NCBI GenBank assembly: GCA_020466095.1 | Contig: CM035808.1 | Coordinates: forward strand, 11,456,163 to 11,520,162 | Direction of reading: 5' to 3' | DNA length: 64,000 bases | DNA from: Chlorops oryzae | Lineage: Eukaryota; Arthropoda; Insecta; Diptera; Chloropidae | Part shown: positions 35,401 to 46,355 of the stretch, piece by piece | Layout: the number at the start of each line of letters is the position of its first letter | Numbering within the stretch: the stretch's first letter is position 1 | Position numbers and translations under genes: made by a program | Notes under the pieces: generated by a model | Seen by the model: the letters and a program-made list of their open reading frames with translations, nothing else | Told to the model about the DNA's origin: nothing | The model's database searches: none

Positions 35401-35486
35401 AACAACAACACCAGCAACAACAACAACAAACGCAACAAAAACTATCGCAACCACAATCGAATGATAAGGAAAAACACACTAACTGA
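29418..35486 (+). CDS. otu: Ovarian tumor (Otu) deubiquitinase-family protein
   Basis: Otu is a germline cytoplasmic OTU-domain protein needed for oogenesis. Exons: 29418-29636, 29856-29953, 30016-30173, 30241-30594, 31160-31296, 31567-31695, 31857-33006, 33079-33152, 33270-33767, then either 33948-34643 (stop) or 33948-34535 joined to 35202-35486. All borders are GT/AG and all phases agree, giving about 1170 or 1229 residues, longer than the roughly 810-850 of Drosophila. The start [20 protein letters not shown] and the [18 protein letters not shown] motif match Drosophila Otu closely. The OTU domain spans about residues 28-150 (HFDSVF with His141). A Tudor domain lies at about 323-365, and [15 protein letters not shown] near the end of exon 7 is the conserved C-terminal motif. 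The rest is Gly/Asn/Pro/Tyr-rich. A Ser occupies the usual catalytic Cys position, as in Drosophila. Confidence 0.96.
30627..31087. mobile_element. MITE in otu intron, interrupted by a second MITE
   Basis: The outer ends are CAGCCCGACTCTAAATA at 30627 and an inverted TTAAGAATTGGGCT ending at 31087. The element is split by the insertion at 30719-30944. Relatives are at about 42460-42681 and a left part at 62224-62345. Confidence 0.75.
30719..30944. mobile_element. MITE family E (CAGCCCGATTCTGAATATTC), copy 1
   Basis: The left CAGCCCGATTCTGAATATTC and right GAATATTCAGAATCGGGCTG are exact inverted repeats with CCCGGGGAA just inside. It is inserted inside the diverged relative at 30627-31087. 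A second copy is at 63007-63199. Confidence 0.9.
31567..31695 (+). CDS. otu: otu Tudor-domain cassette exon (129 bases, in frame)
   Basis: The exon encodes [20 protein letters not shown] followed by [20 protein letters not shown], a Tudor fold. Both flanking junctions are phase 0, so skipping it removes 43 residues cleanly. Drosophila otu has an alternatively spliced exon of about the same size that makes the difference between the 104 and 98 kDa Otu isoforms. The same switch is inferred here. Confidence 0.85.
34536..34643 (+). CDS. otu: otu alternative Tyr-rich terminus (read-through of donor)
   Basis: If the CAG|GTATAT donor at 34535 is not used, translation continues as [17 protein letters not shown] and further YYD/YDY repeats to a TGA at 34641-34643. 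A canonical AATAAA follows at 34801. Use of the donor instead joins 35202. Confidence 0.7.
   Translation, partial: VYYFSFPPMYYDYYYDYSSCAPSYYDNCYDYYYDY
34801..34806 (+). terminator. otu polyadenylation signal AATAAA
   Basis: AATAAA lies 158 bases after the first otu stop codon, following a CT microsatellite (34749-34763). It would serve the short-tail isoform. Confidence 0.6.
35202..35486 (+). CDS. otu: otu alternative last exon, Pro- and Gln-rich
   Basis: A TTTTTAG acceptor at 35201 opens [20 protein letters not shown] and continues to a CAA/CAG-encoded glutamine tract and a stop at 35484-35486. The phase-0 junction fits the donor at 34535. The frame is open across the whole exon and the codon pattern is coding. 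No canonical AATAAA is nearby; GATAAA at about 35549 is the nearest variant. Confidence 0.75.
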   Translation, partial: GFWCLPPPHPPTGPAFIPPSPQLAHLPNVGYLGAPSANNTNHTQISPTAPSPNSNGGTQNRRTQQQQQQHQQQQQQTQQKLSQPQSNDKEKHTN

Positions 35487-36274
35487 AAAAGCCACTGGTG
35501 GCATTTTCTCTTAACTTTTGAACAACAAAAGAAAAACCAAAAAACTCGATAAAGCAAAGCGGGTGCGGTCTTCGGGTTAATTCAATCGTTTTTTTTTTTT
35601 TTACAAGATTCCAACATATTTATTTTTTAGACCTATATATCCTAGTATATTTTTACTATTCGCTTTTAAAAATATCTCCTTAAACGTCAACGATAACTTG
35701 AGAAATGTTCGCCGACAATTATTCAAACTCGTAAGGAAAATATCGATCTTTCTTGGACCTCCATTTTGTAAGTAAAGACCAAAAACAATAATTTTCCTGC
35801 TAATCATAATCAGAGCGGGTTCTCTCCCTTCAAAAAAAAAAAAAAAAAAATGATTAAAAAAATTGTTGACTTTCGTTATTTGTACATCATCATTTTGTAC
35901 TCGCCTAATATCGACTTTTACATCCATTCGTGTATTTTTGGCGTTTTCAATTTTATTATTTATACATTTAAATATTTATGCTATATTATCATGTTTATTT
36001 TTTCCCCCTAAATACTCTTTTTTTCTTGCATCACAAATATTAAATTATACGAGTGTGCTCGATAAGTTCTAAATTCCCAAAAATTCTTATATGCATTCAA
36101 ATTGCTGAAAACTTGCATCACGAGTTGCTCTTGTAATTACGATTCAATTTTAAAATCTTTAATGTCAATATGTTGAAATTAAATTATTGATTAAATAACA
36201 GGAATCCCTTATGCGTATAACATCCACATATACAGTAATTATGTAATCTTATATAAAAAATATTTAAAAAAAAA

Positions 36275-37122
36275 AAATATATATATATATAACATAGCAC
36301 TTAAGAAAAACACTGTTGGTTTTCGGGTAAATTTGTTCTTTTCAATTTCACTGGATTGCACTAGAAAAATACATATTTCAGACGTAAAAAAAAATAACGG
36401 CTTTCGGTATTATATGAGTTCTTATTGAAAAACATGAATCTAAGGTAGTCAATCTCGTCCGTTTCACACTGGTGGGCATTCCCAATTTTGACAAATTCTT
36501 AATATTCTCTGCCTATGACTAACGACCGATGATCCAATTTGTAGCATACTTTGTAGTTTTTGAACTCACGGGGTCTTGTTTATTAGACATGTTTTGTGTG
36601 AAAATTAATTCAAATGCTAATACTTAAGTATTGAGTCAAATTACATGAAAATTTGATTCTGCGATTTTGTATAAAAATTTCACCATGGACCAAATGGTAC
36701 GTTAGTCTAAGATTTGTAAATTTTTTCTAACTAAAAAGAGAATTAAGTATAGTATTTGGTTAGCCCATTCGAATGATTGACATTACAGAATCACGGTGAG
36801 ATGCTGGTCTTATATGTAGCTGAAATAGGAAAAAAGTAAGCTATCGGTAAAAATGATTGATTGTCTGTTTTCAGTGTGAATGGGAGTGGCGTCATTTTTA
36901 AAAATTTCTTTAAATATTTTCTATATTTTTTGTTTTTTATATATATTTTTTTTATATATTTTTTATTTTTAATATTTTTTTATTTTTAATATTTTTTTTA
37001 TTATATATATTTTTTTTTATATTTTTTTTTAATTTTTTTTTAATATATTTTTTTTAAATTATTTTTTAATATTAATTATTTATTTTTTAATTTTTTAAAA
37101 TATTTTTTGATATACATATATA
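36275..37122. repeat. AT-rich low-complexity tract downstream of otu
   Basis: It includes an AT microsatellite at about 36279-36292. From about 36900 there are over 200 bases almost free of G and C, made of T-runs and TATATTTTT repeats on the plus strand. It lies between otu and Cp38. Nothing coding is present. Confidence 0.75.
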
Positions 37123-37264
37123 CAGTGAAACCTCATATGCGGGCACCCACAGTGACGAACATTTTGTCTGCATATGGGTGTGAGGTTTGTGTGAAAAACA
37201 ATGTAAACATTGCAGAGAAGTGGTCTCATTTGAGGGTTGCTCGCAGATGAGAGGTTTCACTTTA
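37123..37264. mobile_element. MITE family F (CAGTGAAACCTC), copy 1
   Basis: CAGTGAAACCTCATATGCGG at the left is mirrored by GATGAGAGGTTTCACTTTA at the right. A related copy is at 49974-50131. Confidence 0.7.
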
Positions 37265-38216
37265 TGAGCATATACTGAGATATGCAGTAAATACTTGCAG
37301 AGAGAGACAACTAAATTCACGCTCCTTTCTTCAAAGTATGCCAACAATTTAACACCTTCGAAGTCGGTGTCAGTATTTACTTTAAAAAATTGGCCGTCAG
37401 CGGCATCTGGCATTTACTTCGCATAAAAAATGTTGATGTTCATTTCTCTGGCGAAGTAAAGCAGGAAAGTCGCATACAACCCTGCCCACTTGATTACTTG
37501 ACATCTCAGTATAAGCGAAAGTAAAGTATTTACTTCGAAGTACTTTTCAATTTTTTTTTGCACGTATTTCTTATGGGCGCTTTACTTGCTGCAAATCTCA
37601 GTATAAGCTCTATATATAAACAAATATAAATATATGTATAAATATATAAGTATGTTTTCTTTTCTTTTTTAGCACATTTTAATTTGGGAATTCCTGACGT
37701 ACCTTAAAAGTGTTACTCAATGCAAATTGTACGTATTCATAATTCTTCGAATCAATGACTTCAGGGGAAGGTATGTATTACAAATCTAGTTTTATTATTT
37801 TCTTAATTTTGGTCGTGAAATCCGGTATCTATTTGTTGATTTATTCCTTAACTGCTTTAATATAATATTTAATCACGTCCAGAAATCCCACTATGAGCTG
37901 AAAAAAAGCACTTCCATTCAATTGTTCATTTTGCTTTAAACTTTCCGTTCCACGACCCATTAAATAGACGGAAGCCGTTGTTGAAGGCTAAACGATAAAA
38001 ATGAAAATTATTTTATTGAAAAATCTTATTCTCGGTTATTTCTTATCGCTAGTTTCTTAGTTTTAAGACAACATACAGTTAATGCAGAATTGAGAAATCT
38101 TAACAAACTTTGCAATTACGATATAAATCAAATGACATTTTATATACTTATTATTCGTTCGTTACTGTTAGTCAGTTAGAGTGACCAATTACTACCACGA
38201 TTTCAGCGATTTTTTT

Positions 38217-39132
38217 TTATACCCAGCGTAAGCGGGGTATATTAGTTTTGTGCGAATCTTGTAACAGGGAGAATTAAGCTCCGGAATATAGCAAAATATA
38301 TATAGAAATGATCAGGATCAAAAACTGAATCGATTTAGACATGTCCGTCTGTCCGCGTCTTGCCGTCCGTCCTTTGTCCGTCCGTCGTGGTCGGATTCTC
38401 CTCCGAAACGGCTGACCAATCAAGTCGAAATTTGGCACACAGGTATATCGGGATCGAGTATGATCTAAGTAAAAATGGAAGACATCCGCCCACTGCCACG
38501 CCCACAAATGAATATAATGTGTTTTCAATAAAATGGCTGTAACTAGCGAACCACTCAACACATTTTATTGATATTTGGTGTGCTGGTAAACTACAAAAAG
38601 GGACATTTCCTGGCAAAAAATGGACGCTGCCCTCCTCGAGCCACGCCCACAAATAAGCCCAAAAAGAAGGGATTATCGTAACTTGTGCAGTAAAAGGCGT
38701 AGAAGCTTCAAATTCGCAGCATAGGTTGACCAAGGCAAATGAAAGGTGTAGGAACAAAAATTTTTTTGGCCCGCCCACTGCCACGCCCACAAATAAAGAT
38801 TTTTCGTAACTTTTGAAGTAAAAGGCGTAGAAGCTTCAAATTCGCAACATAGGTTCACCAAGGCGAATGAAAAGTGTAGGAAAAAATTTTATGTGGCCCG
38901 CCCACTGCCACGCCCACAAATGAAGATTTTTTGTAACTTACGAAGTAAAAGGCGTAGAAGCTTCAAATTCGCAACATAGGTTCACCAAGGCGAATGAAAG
39001 GTGTAGGGAATTAATATATGTTGCCCTCCCACTGCCACGCCCACAAATAGAGAAGCAAAACATACCGCGCTCATAATGTCGGGACGCTGGGTATTTCAAA
39101 GTCGGGCTTGACCGACTTTAGCTTTCTTACTT
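38217..39132. mobile_element. mini-me-like element with GTCY tract and internal tandem repeats
   Basis: It starts TATACCCAGCGTAAGCGGGT and contains TTAGACATGTCCGTCTGTCC followed by a GTCC/GTCY-rich stretch, the hallmark of dipteran mini-me-type elements. A unit of about 127 bases (AAAGGCGTAGAAGCTTCAAA ... CTGCCACGCCCACAAAT) is repeated about three times between 38693 and 39060. It is non-coding. Confidence 0.7.
38693..39060. repeat. Tandem repeat, about three units of 127 bases
   Basis: AAAGGCGTAGAAGCTTCAAA recurs at about 38693, 38820 and 38948. Each is followed by GCATAGGTT-ACCAAGGC and CCCACTGCCACGCCCACAAA. Confidence 0.85.
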
Positions 39133-39195
39133 GTTTTTTTTTTGAACATGTGCCCATGTAAAAAAGCCTTCATATGAAACTTTCATAAAAAAAAA

Positions 39196-40040
39196 GCAAG
39201 TAAGGGTGTTATAGTCAGGCGAGCCTGACAATAAAATACCCGACACAGACACACATGATTAAATAAATTTTGAACAACGCCCAAAAAACAGGAGCACTAA
39301 GTAAGAATATTCAAGAGGTTTTATAGGCCATTAGGGGGCCCCATATGCCGACTTTTGTTGAATTTCTATATGAAAACCTCCCTTTTGCCATGCCCACTTT
39401 TCCATTTTTTTTTTTGCAATTCTAATCGGAGGCTTAAATATACGCTCAAATTTTAAGTTTCATTGAAATATTTCGAAAAAGTCAGATTTTGAGGCATTTT
39501 TGGGATTTTTGTGACAGACCCTAGTACTGGAGGTACCCTTAATAATGGACCGATCAAGGAAATTTTATTGGACGATGTTTATGGCTACAAAGTAAGCATA
39601 AGTGCCAAATTTCGTTCAAGTCCCATTTGAATTTCGGGTGTAGGGGACAATTTTCGAAAAACGCCCTTCTGCCACGCCCACTTTTTATATCATCAAAATA
39701 TGTTGAAAAACTTCGATTTTAGAGCAGTTTTTGTGATTTTCGTAACAGACCCTATTACTGGAGGTACCCCTAAAAATGGTCCGATCGGGTCCATTCTCGA
39801 ACTTGTTCTTACTCATGTCGCCGTGAGCACGCATACCAAATTTTGTCAAGATAGATCAACTCCTTCGATAAGATAACTGTATACAAACAGACAGACGGAC
39901 GGACATGTCTAAATCGAATCTCCTGGTGACGCTGATCATTTCTATATATATTTTGTATGGTCTATCTCGACTGGTTCCGGGTGTTACACACGACCACACA
40001 AACGCAATATACCCTCGACACAGAGTGTGTCGGGTATAAT
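39196..40040. mobile_element. Element with GTAAGGGTGTTATAGTCAGG end, copy 1
   Basis: It begins GTAAGGGTGTTATAGTCAGG and ends GAGTGTGTCGGGTATA, with GACAGACGGACGGACATGTC near its right end (the GTCY tract in reverse) and repeated CTGCCACGCCCACTTTTTAT. A near-identical order occurs at 56087-56930, and an inverted, interrupted copy at 61696-63238. Confidence 0.8.
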
Positions 40041-40332
40041 TAATAGTACTAATAGAAGAGGCCATTGGCGAATCAATTATGTATCCACTGGCTCGTGTGC
40101 CTTAACTGTGATCGATCTCTGACTTGAGTCAATTGAGATAAAGCTTAAATACCTACCTTTTTTGAAACTCAAAGGTCAATTATTCTTCTTGCATTTCAAA
40201 CGAAGCGCAATTGCTCATAAAACTCGAGAAAAAGATCTGATGTGATCTTTATGCATACGAACCTCCCAAGGTACATATTGCCAGCCACTGATTGCGATCA
40301 TTTAAATTTTGGAAAATTAAAACTAAATACAA

Positions 40333-40494
40333 TAGGGGTATTCACAATAGCGTGTTAAAAACGTTGGAAAGTCGTGAAATCGGAAAATTGCGACTTAAAA
40401 AGTTTTTAAACTTTTTTTTTTGTATCGTGCACAACTTTTTAAGCAGTTAAAATTTTCCGACTTTCCTATTTCGACGCCTTTGTGAATACCCCTA
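40333..40494. mobile_element. MITE family B, copy 3
   Basis: TAGGGGTATTCACAATAGCG at the left is inverted as CGCCTTTGTGAATACCCCTA at the right. The internal TTTAAGCAGTTAAAATTTTC matches the half copy at 4425. Confidence 0.8.
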
Positions 40495-40629
40495 ATAACT
40501 TGAAAAATTTTCTGCAAAAAAATTAAAAATTTCTAATAATTTTTAAGTCTTATTTATGGTGACGGGACTTTGAAGTAATGAACTATGTATCTCTTCTCTT
40601 CAACTCGGTTTCAGAACAGCGGAAGTTTA

Positions 40630-40760
40630 AGGCCCGTTTGTTACTGTTCATGATTAAAGTTTTCGTTCCGAAAAACAACAAAAAATTGTATGAAAATTTT
40701 GAAATTTTGAGGGGATACCGTGACGGTAAACTTTAATCGGAACAGTAGCAAATGGGCCTA
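40630..40760. mobile_element. Short palindromic MITE (GGCCCGTTTGTTACTGTTC)
   Basis: AGGCCCGTTTGTTACTGTTC at the left is mirrored by GAACAGTAGCAAATGGGCCT at the right. ATTAAAGTTT and AAACTTTAAT lie just inside. It is 131 bases and non-coding. Confidence 0.8.
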
Positions 40761-43067
40761 AATTGTGGAATATATTATTTTAATCTGTATGCCAGTTCGA
40801 CTCAATCGAATTACCCTTTGCTATATTTGAATTTTTCAAAAATGTTCATATAAAATTTATAAAACTGGTTTAAACTCGCCTGAAGACTTTTGAACCATCA
40901 AAAAGTTTAAACTACGTTGAAGACCATGAGCCTAAATGAGTCCTAAAATCTCAACACAAATCGCTTAAATTAAGACTGTTTCTTACTCTCATTAATGTGG
41001 CAACTATAATAAAAAGTGCACTCAAAAAAACTGCACAGTTCTTCATTTCCCCGTGTTGCTGTTGCTGCTTCTGCTTTCATGTAATTTTTTTTTAAATTCT
41101 TTTTTCTAGCTTCTACACTTGAACTTGTAATACTTTTCCGAATTAAATTCGATTTTTGCTAACTTCAAAAAATGATATCCGAAATTAACATGAACTCGGT
41201 TGTTTTGTTTGCAACTTTTTGAAATGACTGAGCTCAGCAGATTCCTCTTTTAAGCAATTTATACTGCAATTCAACTGAGCGTCGATTTCGCATAAATCGT
41301 AGATCAGTGCTTTAATCGCTTAACCCAATTTTCAATGGTCATCGCGTGAGACTCTGAAGGTCCAGACGAAATTAATTACGTTTCGATTTGATTTGTAAAC
41401 AAAAAGGGTTGACTTACTAATTTCGATTTTAAAAATTACTTTTTTGCTAAACATGATATTCTTCTAATGCTTAATAGAATTTCATCGATTATTCGAACAA
41501 TTAATACGGTAGATGGAAAAATTCATGGTAGTAGTTTAATGTGCCTTTAAGGAACACAAGATTGTTACTTTCGTATATGCTGATACGATTGAAATTTTGT
41601 TAGCCTCGATATATATTCAAAAGTTTAGATGTGTTTAATAAGTAGTTGAATCGAGAAAAATGTCCTAGAAATGATAAAAATTGCATTAAAAACGATGGAA
41701 AAATGCCGTTAAAGTGTCCATATTAATCAGAATCCGATAGTGGTCGGAATCGGATTAAAATCGATCAAAATTAAAATCGATCGAAATTTCATACAGAATT
41801 TACAAATTTTGTCGTTTTTGGTTTTGAATCGGAAGCATTATCGGTTCTTAAATGCACACAACCTTATTTTAACCGGCTGTCTATCCGATATATCGCACCC
41901 TTGCTAATAAATCGGCATAATTCAAAATTTTTTTCATCAATTTTTTTATGTTCGATTGCATTTTTCTGTAAGAAACCCAACACCTACAAAATTAATGCTT
42001 GTATTGACTGATAGCAGCATTCGATTGAGAGTAATAAAATTAAGAAAAAATATTAATTCTCCTTAGTTTCAAGAGAGATTGAATGATTTTCGAGAAATGC
42101 GAAATTTTGAATTGTGCCGATTTAGTAGCAAGGGTGCGATATATGAAAATTCAGTCGACTAAAATTCGAATTCCGACAGTTATCGGATTCTATGACAATC
42201 CTGAATCCATCAGGAAAATGTTCTTCATACACTTGTGCCCAAAATATCATTTCAAATAATATTTTTTTTCCTATTTTGCTAAAATTTTCTAAAATTCAAT
42301 GGATAATTGCAATGAATACGAAGATAATTCCCCGAAAAAAAATATTTTTAACGAGTTTTAAACCATAAAAAAAGGACCTTAAGGAAGTTTTTCAGAGGAA
42401 CGAGCTTGGAGGCTTAATCAGTATTTTTTCATTGGTTTTAGTGTTCTAGTTATAAGCAATCCGATTCTAAATATTCCCAGGGAAATTTTTCCCTAGGGAC
42501 TTAAAAAAAAAATTCCCATCCTAAACACCCTTGAAAGGGAGGAGGGGATATAAAGGGAGCAACGATTTCGAACATTTTTAACATTCTTTCTTTAATTGAC
42601 GCATGGAATACTTTATTTTTCTGTGGAGAAAATTTTTCTGGGGAAGAAATTCGCGGGCAATATTCATTTGGAATAGGGCTGAAGATCGGAGGATCCTGAA
42701 TCGCGATATCGCGAAATTTCCACATTTCTATTTCTCAAGTATTTTTCAACTTCAGCAAATTGGAAATGATTTAAATAAGTAGGATAATTGCTAGCGATTG
42801 GAAAACATTTCAATCTTTTTATTCCTCAATGGGAATTGTCTTGCGTCTCTCAGTCAACGAATTTAAACGATGGAAAAAATAAGACAAACAGCAATTTTTA
42901 AAAAATGTTTTAATTCATTAATGTGTCGCAGTTGAACACAAAACAAATTTGTTCGATCTTAAGCAGTAATTCTCTTTGGTTGGGAGAGTTTTGCAATAAA
43001 ACTCGCTCGCTTTGGAGCAAATCAGTCGTGCTTTGACAGCATTTTTATATTTTTTATTTTTAACCAC
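40761..43067. other. Gene-free spacer with two MITEs
   Basis: It contains MITE family D at 41889-42143 and a family-E relative at about 42460-42681. Otherwise it is AT-rich and non-coding. An AATAAA on the minus strand (42823-42818) could end Cp38 transcripts. Confidence 0.6.
41889..42143. mobile_element. MITE family D (TATCGCACCCTTGCTAATAA), copy 1
   Basis: ATATCGCACCCTTGCTAATA at the left and TAGTAGCAAGGGTGCGATAT at the right form a long inverted repeat including CGGCA(C/T)AATTCAAAAT. Copies are at 52109-52362 and 57507-57760, with decayed ones at 15632 and 63753. Confidence 0.9.
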
Positions 43068-43927
43068 TTAATATGATGCTGGTGCAGTTCCATAGGCAGC
43101 TGGCGCTGGTGCGGGACCATAGGCAGCTTGCGCAGGTGCGGGACCATAGCCAACGTTACCGCCGACCAAAGCAGCGAGACCATCGCTATTATCGAGAAGT
43201 TTGTAACCGTTGCTCTCGGCATAGCTTGGCGCACTGGCTGGACCGTAACTGGTTGGTGGAAGAGCGTTCTGTTGTCTCTCGTTAACGAAGTATTTCTCTG
43301 CTGGTGGCTTGACAACATTCACGTAGACGGGCTCAACGCGAACTGGACGTGGATATTGTTTGACCAAGACCTTGCGGAGAACAACTGCTGGGGGCTTGTG
43401 GAGGACAACGGGTGCGGGTCTAACAACTAGTGGAGGATGGTTGACCACGACCTTGGTGGGTGGACGTTTAACAATGATGGCAGCTGGCCGATGGATTAGG
43501 ATTTCTCCTTTATTGTATGGATAGGAAATCGATGAGGTAACTGAGTTGCCGCGTGTGTTCTCTGGGGTGTACGGTACATTTTGTTGATCATACGAATTTC
43601 CATATGATTGACTACTGTACGAGGCTGGGGCCGGTTGTGGTGCTGGGGCATAACTATTATCGCCAGAGCTAGCGGCGGCATTAGCTGAAGCAGCAGAATT
43701 ATCATTGCTAGATTGAGAATATTCCGAAACAGGTCCAGGCGCGCCATATCCAGTGGGATTAGCACAAGCAGTCGCCTATTATGATCGGGAAAGAGAAAGG
43801 AAATAATGTTTTATATTACGGTTGCACGCGATATGAATGGATTTTCTTTTTATTTTTTATTTTTTATTATTTTTATACATACAATTAATGCGACTGCGAA
43901 AGCAAGAAAAAGGTTGTAGCCGTTCAT
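43068..43927 (-). CDS. Cp38: Chorion protein s38
   Basis: A structural protein of the eggshell, secreted by follicle cells. Exon 1 (43927-43883) encodes [15 protein letters not shown], a signal peptide, and ends phase 0 at GTATGT. Exon 2 (43775-43068) begins [15 protein letters not shown] and runs to a TAA, total 250 residues. After a Ser/Ala/Tyr-rich N-terminal arm comes a conserved core with [37 protein letters not shown] and [20 protein letters not shown]. This matches what I recall of fly s38. The C-terminal arm has YGPAPA repeats. The minus-strand TCACGT (44050-44045) and TATTTAAA box lie upstream. Its position between otu and Cp36 supports the call. Confidence 0.88.
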
Positions 43928-44044
43928 GGTTCACGTCAGTACTCTATACTCAAGGCAATTGATGACTGGTGGCGTTTCTTCAGTCATCTTTCTTTAAATA
44001 TGATTTTTCAACGAGCATCGCATCAAAATTGAATCGCTGCCATT

Positions 44045-44050
44045 ACGTGA
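44045..44050 (-). promoter_or_regulatory. TCACGT chorion element of Cp38
   Basis: TCACGT (plus strand ACGTGA) stands about 120 bases before the Cp38 ATG and about 45 bases before a TATTTAAA TATA-like box near 43996-44003. TCACGT is the hexamer conserved in fly and silkmoth chorion promoters. Confidence 0.7.
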
Positions 44051-44497
44051 CATTTGGATGTATCAGGCGGTTTACCGGTTCCGATGTTTAACAAAAATTT
44101 TTTCACCCGATAATGATACCTGATACAGAAGTCGAATCAAATAATGACATCTACACATGTGCGAATGCTGTTCTATTCTCAGATAACCACCACCGATGGC
44201 TGCAAAGCGATTTTGGCCAAAGCTGCGAATTGTATTTCCGTTCAAGCTTAGGGCAACAACTCTTCTGCAGGTCGTACAAATGGAAGCTTAGACAATTGTT
44301 ATGCATAGATCAACTTGAGTTCCCAAAAAATATTTTCCAAAACCATTATTTTTCCATCAAAAATTTGAAATTAGCTTTTCACACAATTTTCCTATTTCAA
44401 AATGTCTTCCAATGAACTCTCCTTTCAGGAGGAAGCGAATTGTGGGAAGGAAAACGGAAAAGGAAAATTTAAAAATTAATGAAATTTTATTCTTGAT

Positions 44498-44705
44498 AGT
44501 CGGCCTCTGTGCCGTAGTTGGCTGAGATGCCAATTTACGGAGCGAGAGACCCTGGGTTCGACTCCCAGCTGAGGTCGTGGATGTTTGTGTCGCTTTTCAG
44601 TTTAAGTTTTTCATTGTTTTCCCATTATAAGTGGTATCACAATGGGCCCATTTGGTGCCTAAGCGTGTCACCTCTTGGTGGCAGCCACACTAACCTAACC
44701 TAACC
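44498..44705 (+). mobile_element. tRNA-derived SINE, copy 2, with target-site duplication
   Basis: It has the same A box (TAGTTGGCTGAGATGCC) and B box (GGGTTCGACTCC) as the copy at 20918. It is flanked by the 11-base direct repeat TTATTCTTGAT (44487-44497 and 44706-44716). The 3' end is CCACACTAACCTAACCTAAC. The intact duplication indicates a young insertion. Confidence 0.92.
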
Positions 44706-44835
44706 TTATTCTTGATGTTTCTAGAATCTCATGAAACACTTTTCTGAAGTATGGAATTATTACTCTAACGGCATATCAAATACCGAATGAGTGTATCAAG
44801 CAAAATAAAGAATTTCACTCAATAACCCGATAAGG

Positions 44836-45119
44836 GGCTGCTGTCCATTAGGCCCCAATTATAGTGGTAGCAAGCTGAAGCTGATTGCTTAAGCTGTCAT
44901 TATGTTGTTTTGCGAAAATAACAGCCATGACAGCTTACGCTTAGCTTCAGCTTTGATACACTAAAATTGGTTAATTAAGAAGCCTTATTATACTTTTATG
45001 TATGCATCTAAGTCTTTGCTCTATGTCTCGCTTTTTATACCAGAACTGTCTACGCAAAGACTTAAGACGCGAACGTGAAACAGTAATAAAAATCTTACGT
45101 ACTTAATGGACAGCCCTTA
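44836..45119. mobile_element. Inverted-repeat element (GGGCTG..TCCATTA ends)
   Basis: GGGGCTGCTGTCCATTAGG at the left and TTAATGGACAGCCCTTAA at the right are inverted. AAGCTGAAGCTGA and TTAGCTTCAGCTTT form inner arms. A CTTAAGTCTTTGC hairpin lies at about 45005-45080. Confidence 0.6.
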
Positions 45120-45680
45120 ATTAGAAAAACATATGTGCATATAGATAGATGATCTCAGTACTAATATCCAGTAGAGGTAAATGGTAGAAAAACCAATCAC
45201 GCCTACGGATAGAGTGCTTGACCTCCATACATTTCTTGGTAAATGATAGAAAGAGTTGCCCTGGAACAATGAAATTTGGCATGGACGATTCTTTGCAAAT
45301 ATCTATGAAATTAAAAAAAAAATTTTTAAAATCAAACAACCCCAACCCCATAAGAAGGGGCGGACCCAAAATCCACAATTTTGAACCCACAGTGTTAAAA
45401 TTCGGAACATAAACTTACTGTTGTGCCCAAAAGTTGGAAAAGTTTAACCTCGTAATGCTGCCACGCCCACGCCCATCAAACGTGTTTTCACGTTCGCATC
45501 TTAAGTCTTTGCTCTATATTCTCTCGTTTAAATTAACAGAACTGTCCTGCGCAAAGACTTAAGACGCGAACGATAAACAGTAGTATTATCACGTTCATCT
45601 TAAGTCTTGCTCTATTCTCGTTACAGAACTGTCTGCGCAAAGACTTAAGACGCGAACGTGAAAACAGTAAAATTTACGTA
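45003..45680. repeat. Three small hairpin repeats carrying TCACGT, between Cp38 and Cp36
   Basis: Hairpins at about 45005-45080, 45488-45573 and 45589-45661 share stem TCTTAAGTCTTTGCTCTAT and GCAAAGACTTAAGACGCGAA. Four TCACGT hexamers occur on either strand (45073-45078, 45488-45493, 45589-45594, 45656-45661), at or near the stem ends. Confidence 0.8.
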
Positions 45681-46355
45681 CTCCAAGGACACCTCCTAAC
45701 CCAAAACGAAAAATATTAACCTTTTTTTCTTTTATTAATTTATATTTAGATACAGATTTCTCTTATATCTACTATATAAGGAGATATTAAGCTATCAAAA
45801 TTCAAAATATGTATTTTAATTTGAAATACTAAAGCGGTACGTACCAAAAGATTCTATCAGTAATCCCATAAATCTGATAAAAGTATATTAAATTGTGGGT
45901 CCGCGAAATTAAATTAGGGTTAATTTGATTCGCTTTCTTGGGTGTTGAAATTCTTTTCTAATAAAGGAATTTTCGTTTTAAATTGTTCGCCATTTAATTA
46001 TAATTGAATATGCACTTAATATATAAGTATTTATAAGACATAATATGTACCCTCTTAGGGCTTGAGCTTTGATTTATATCAATTTTGCTCTACCATGATC
46101 AATGAAGGATGTTTCGGACTACCGAAATAATTCACGTGAAATAAATTTTTTTCATTCAGCCTGAAATTCATTATGGAGTTTTTCACGTAGAGAAAAGAGT
46201 GTAGAGAATCTACCTTTTTGTGTACACCGAAAACCGTCTCTACGATTCTAAAGCTCTACGTAGAGCTGCCGTCGATATATTTCGAGTAGAGCTCTCTAAT
46301 ATGTGCTCGACGACTTTATACACTGCAAAAGTAATTTTCTCTACTGTAGAGGCAT

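Noticed and set aside
38274..38790. Minus-strand ORFs in the mini-me-like element
   Set aside because: They span tandem repeat units and the GTCY tract, have no splice or family support, and vary with the repeats.
38693..39060. CRISPR array
   Set aside because: The direct repeats are about 127 bases with no spacers and lie in a eukaryotic transposable element.
43500..43765. Separate small gene in the frame starting [13 protein letters not shown]
   Set aside because: It is an alternative frame of Cp38 exon 2. The Cp38 frame has the conserved core and continues to the TAA.
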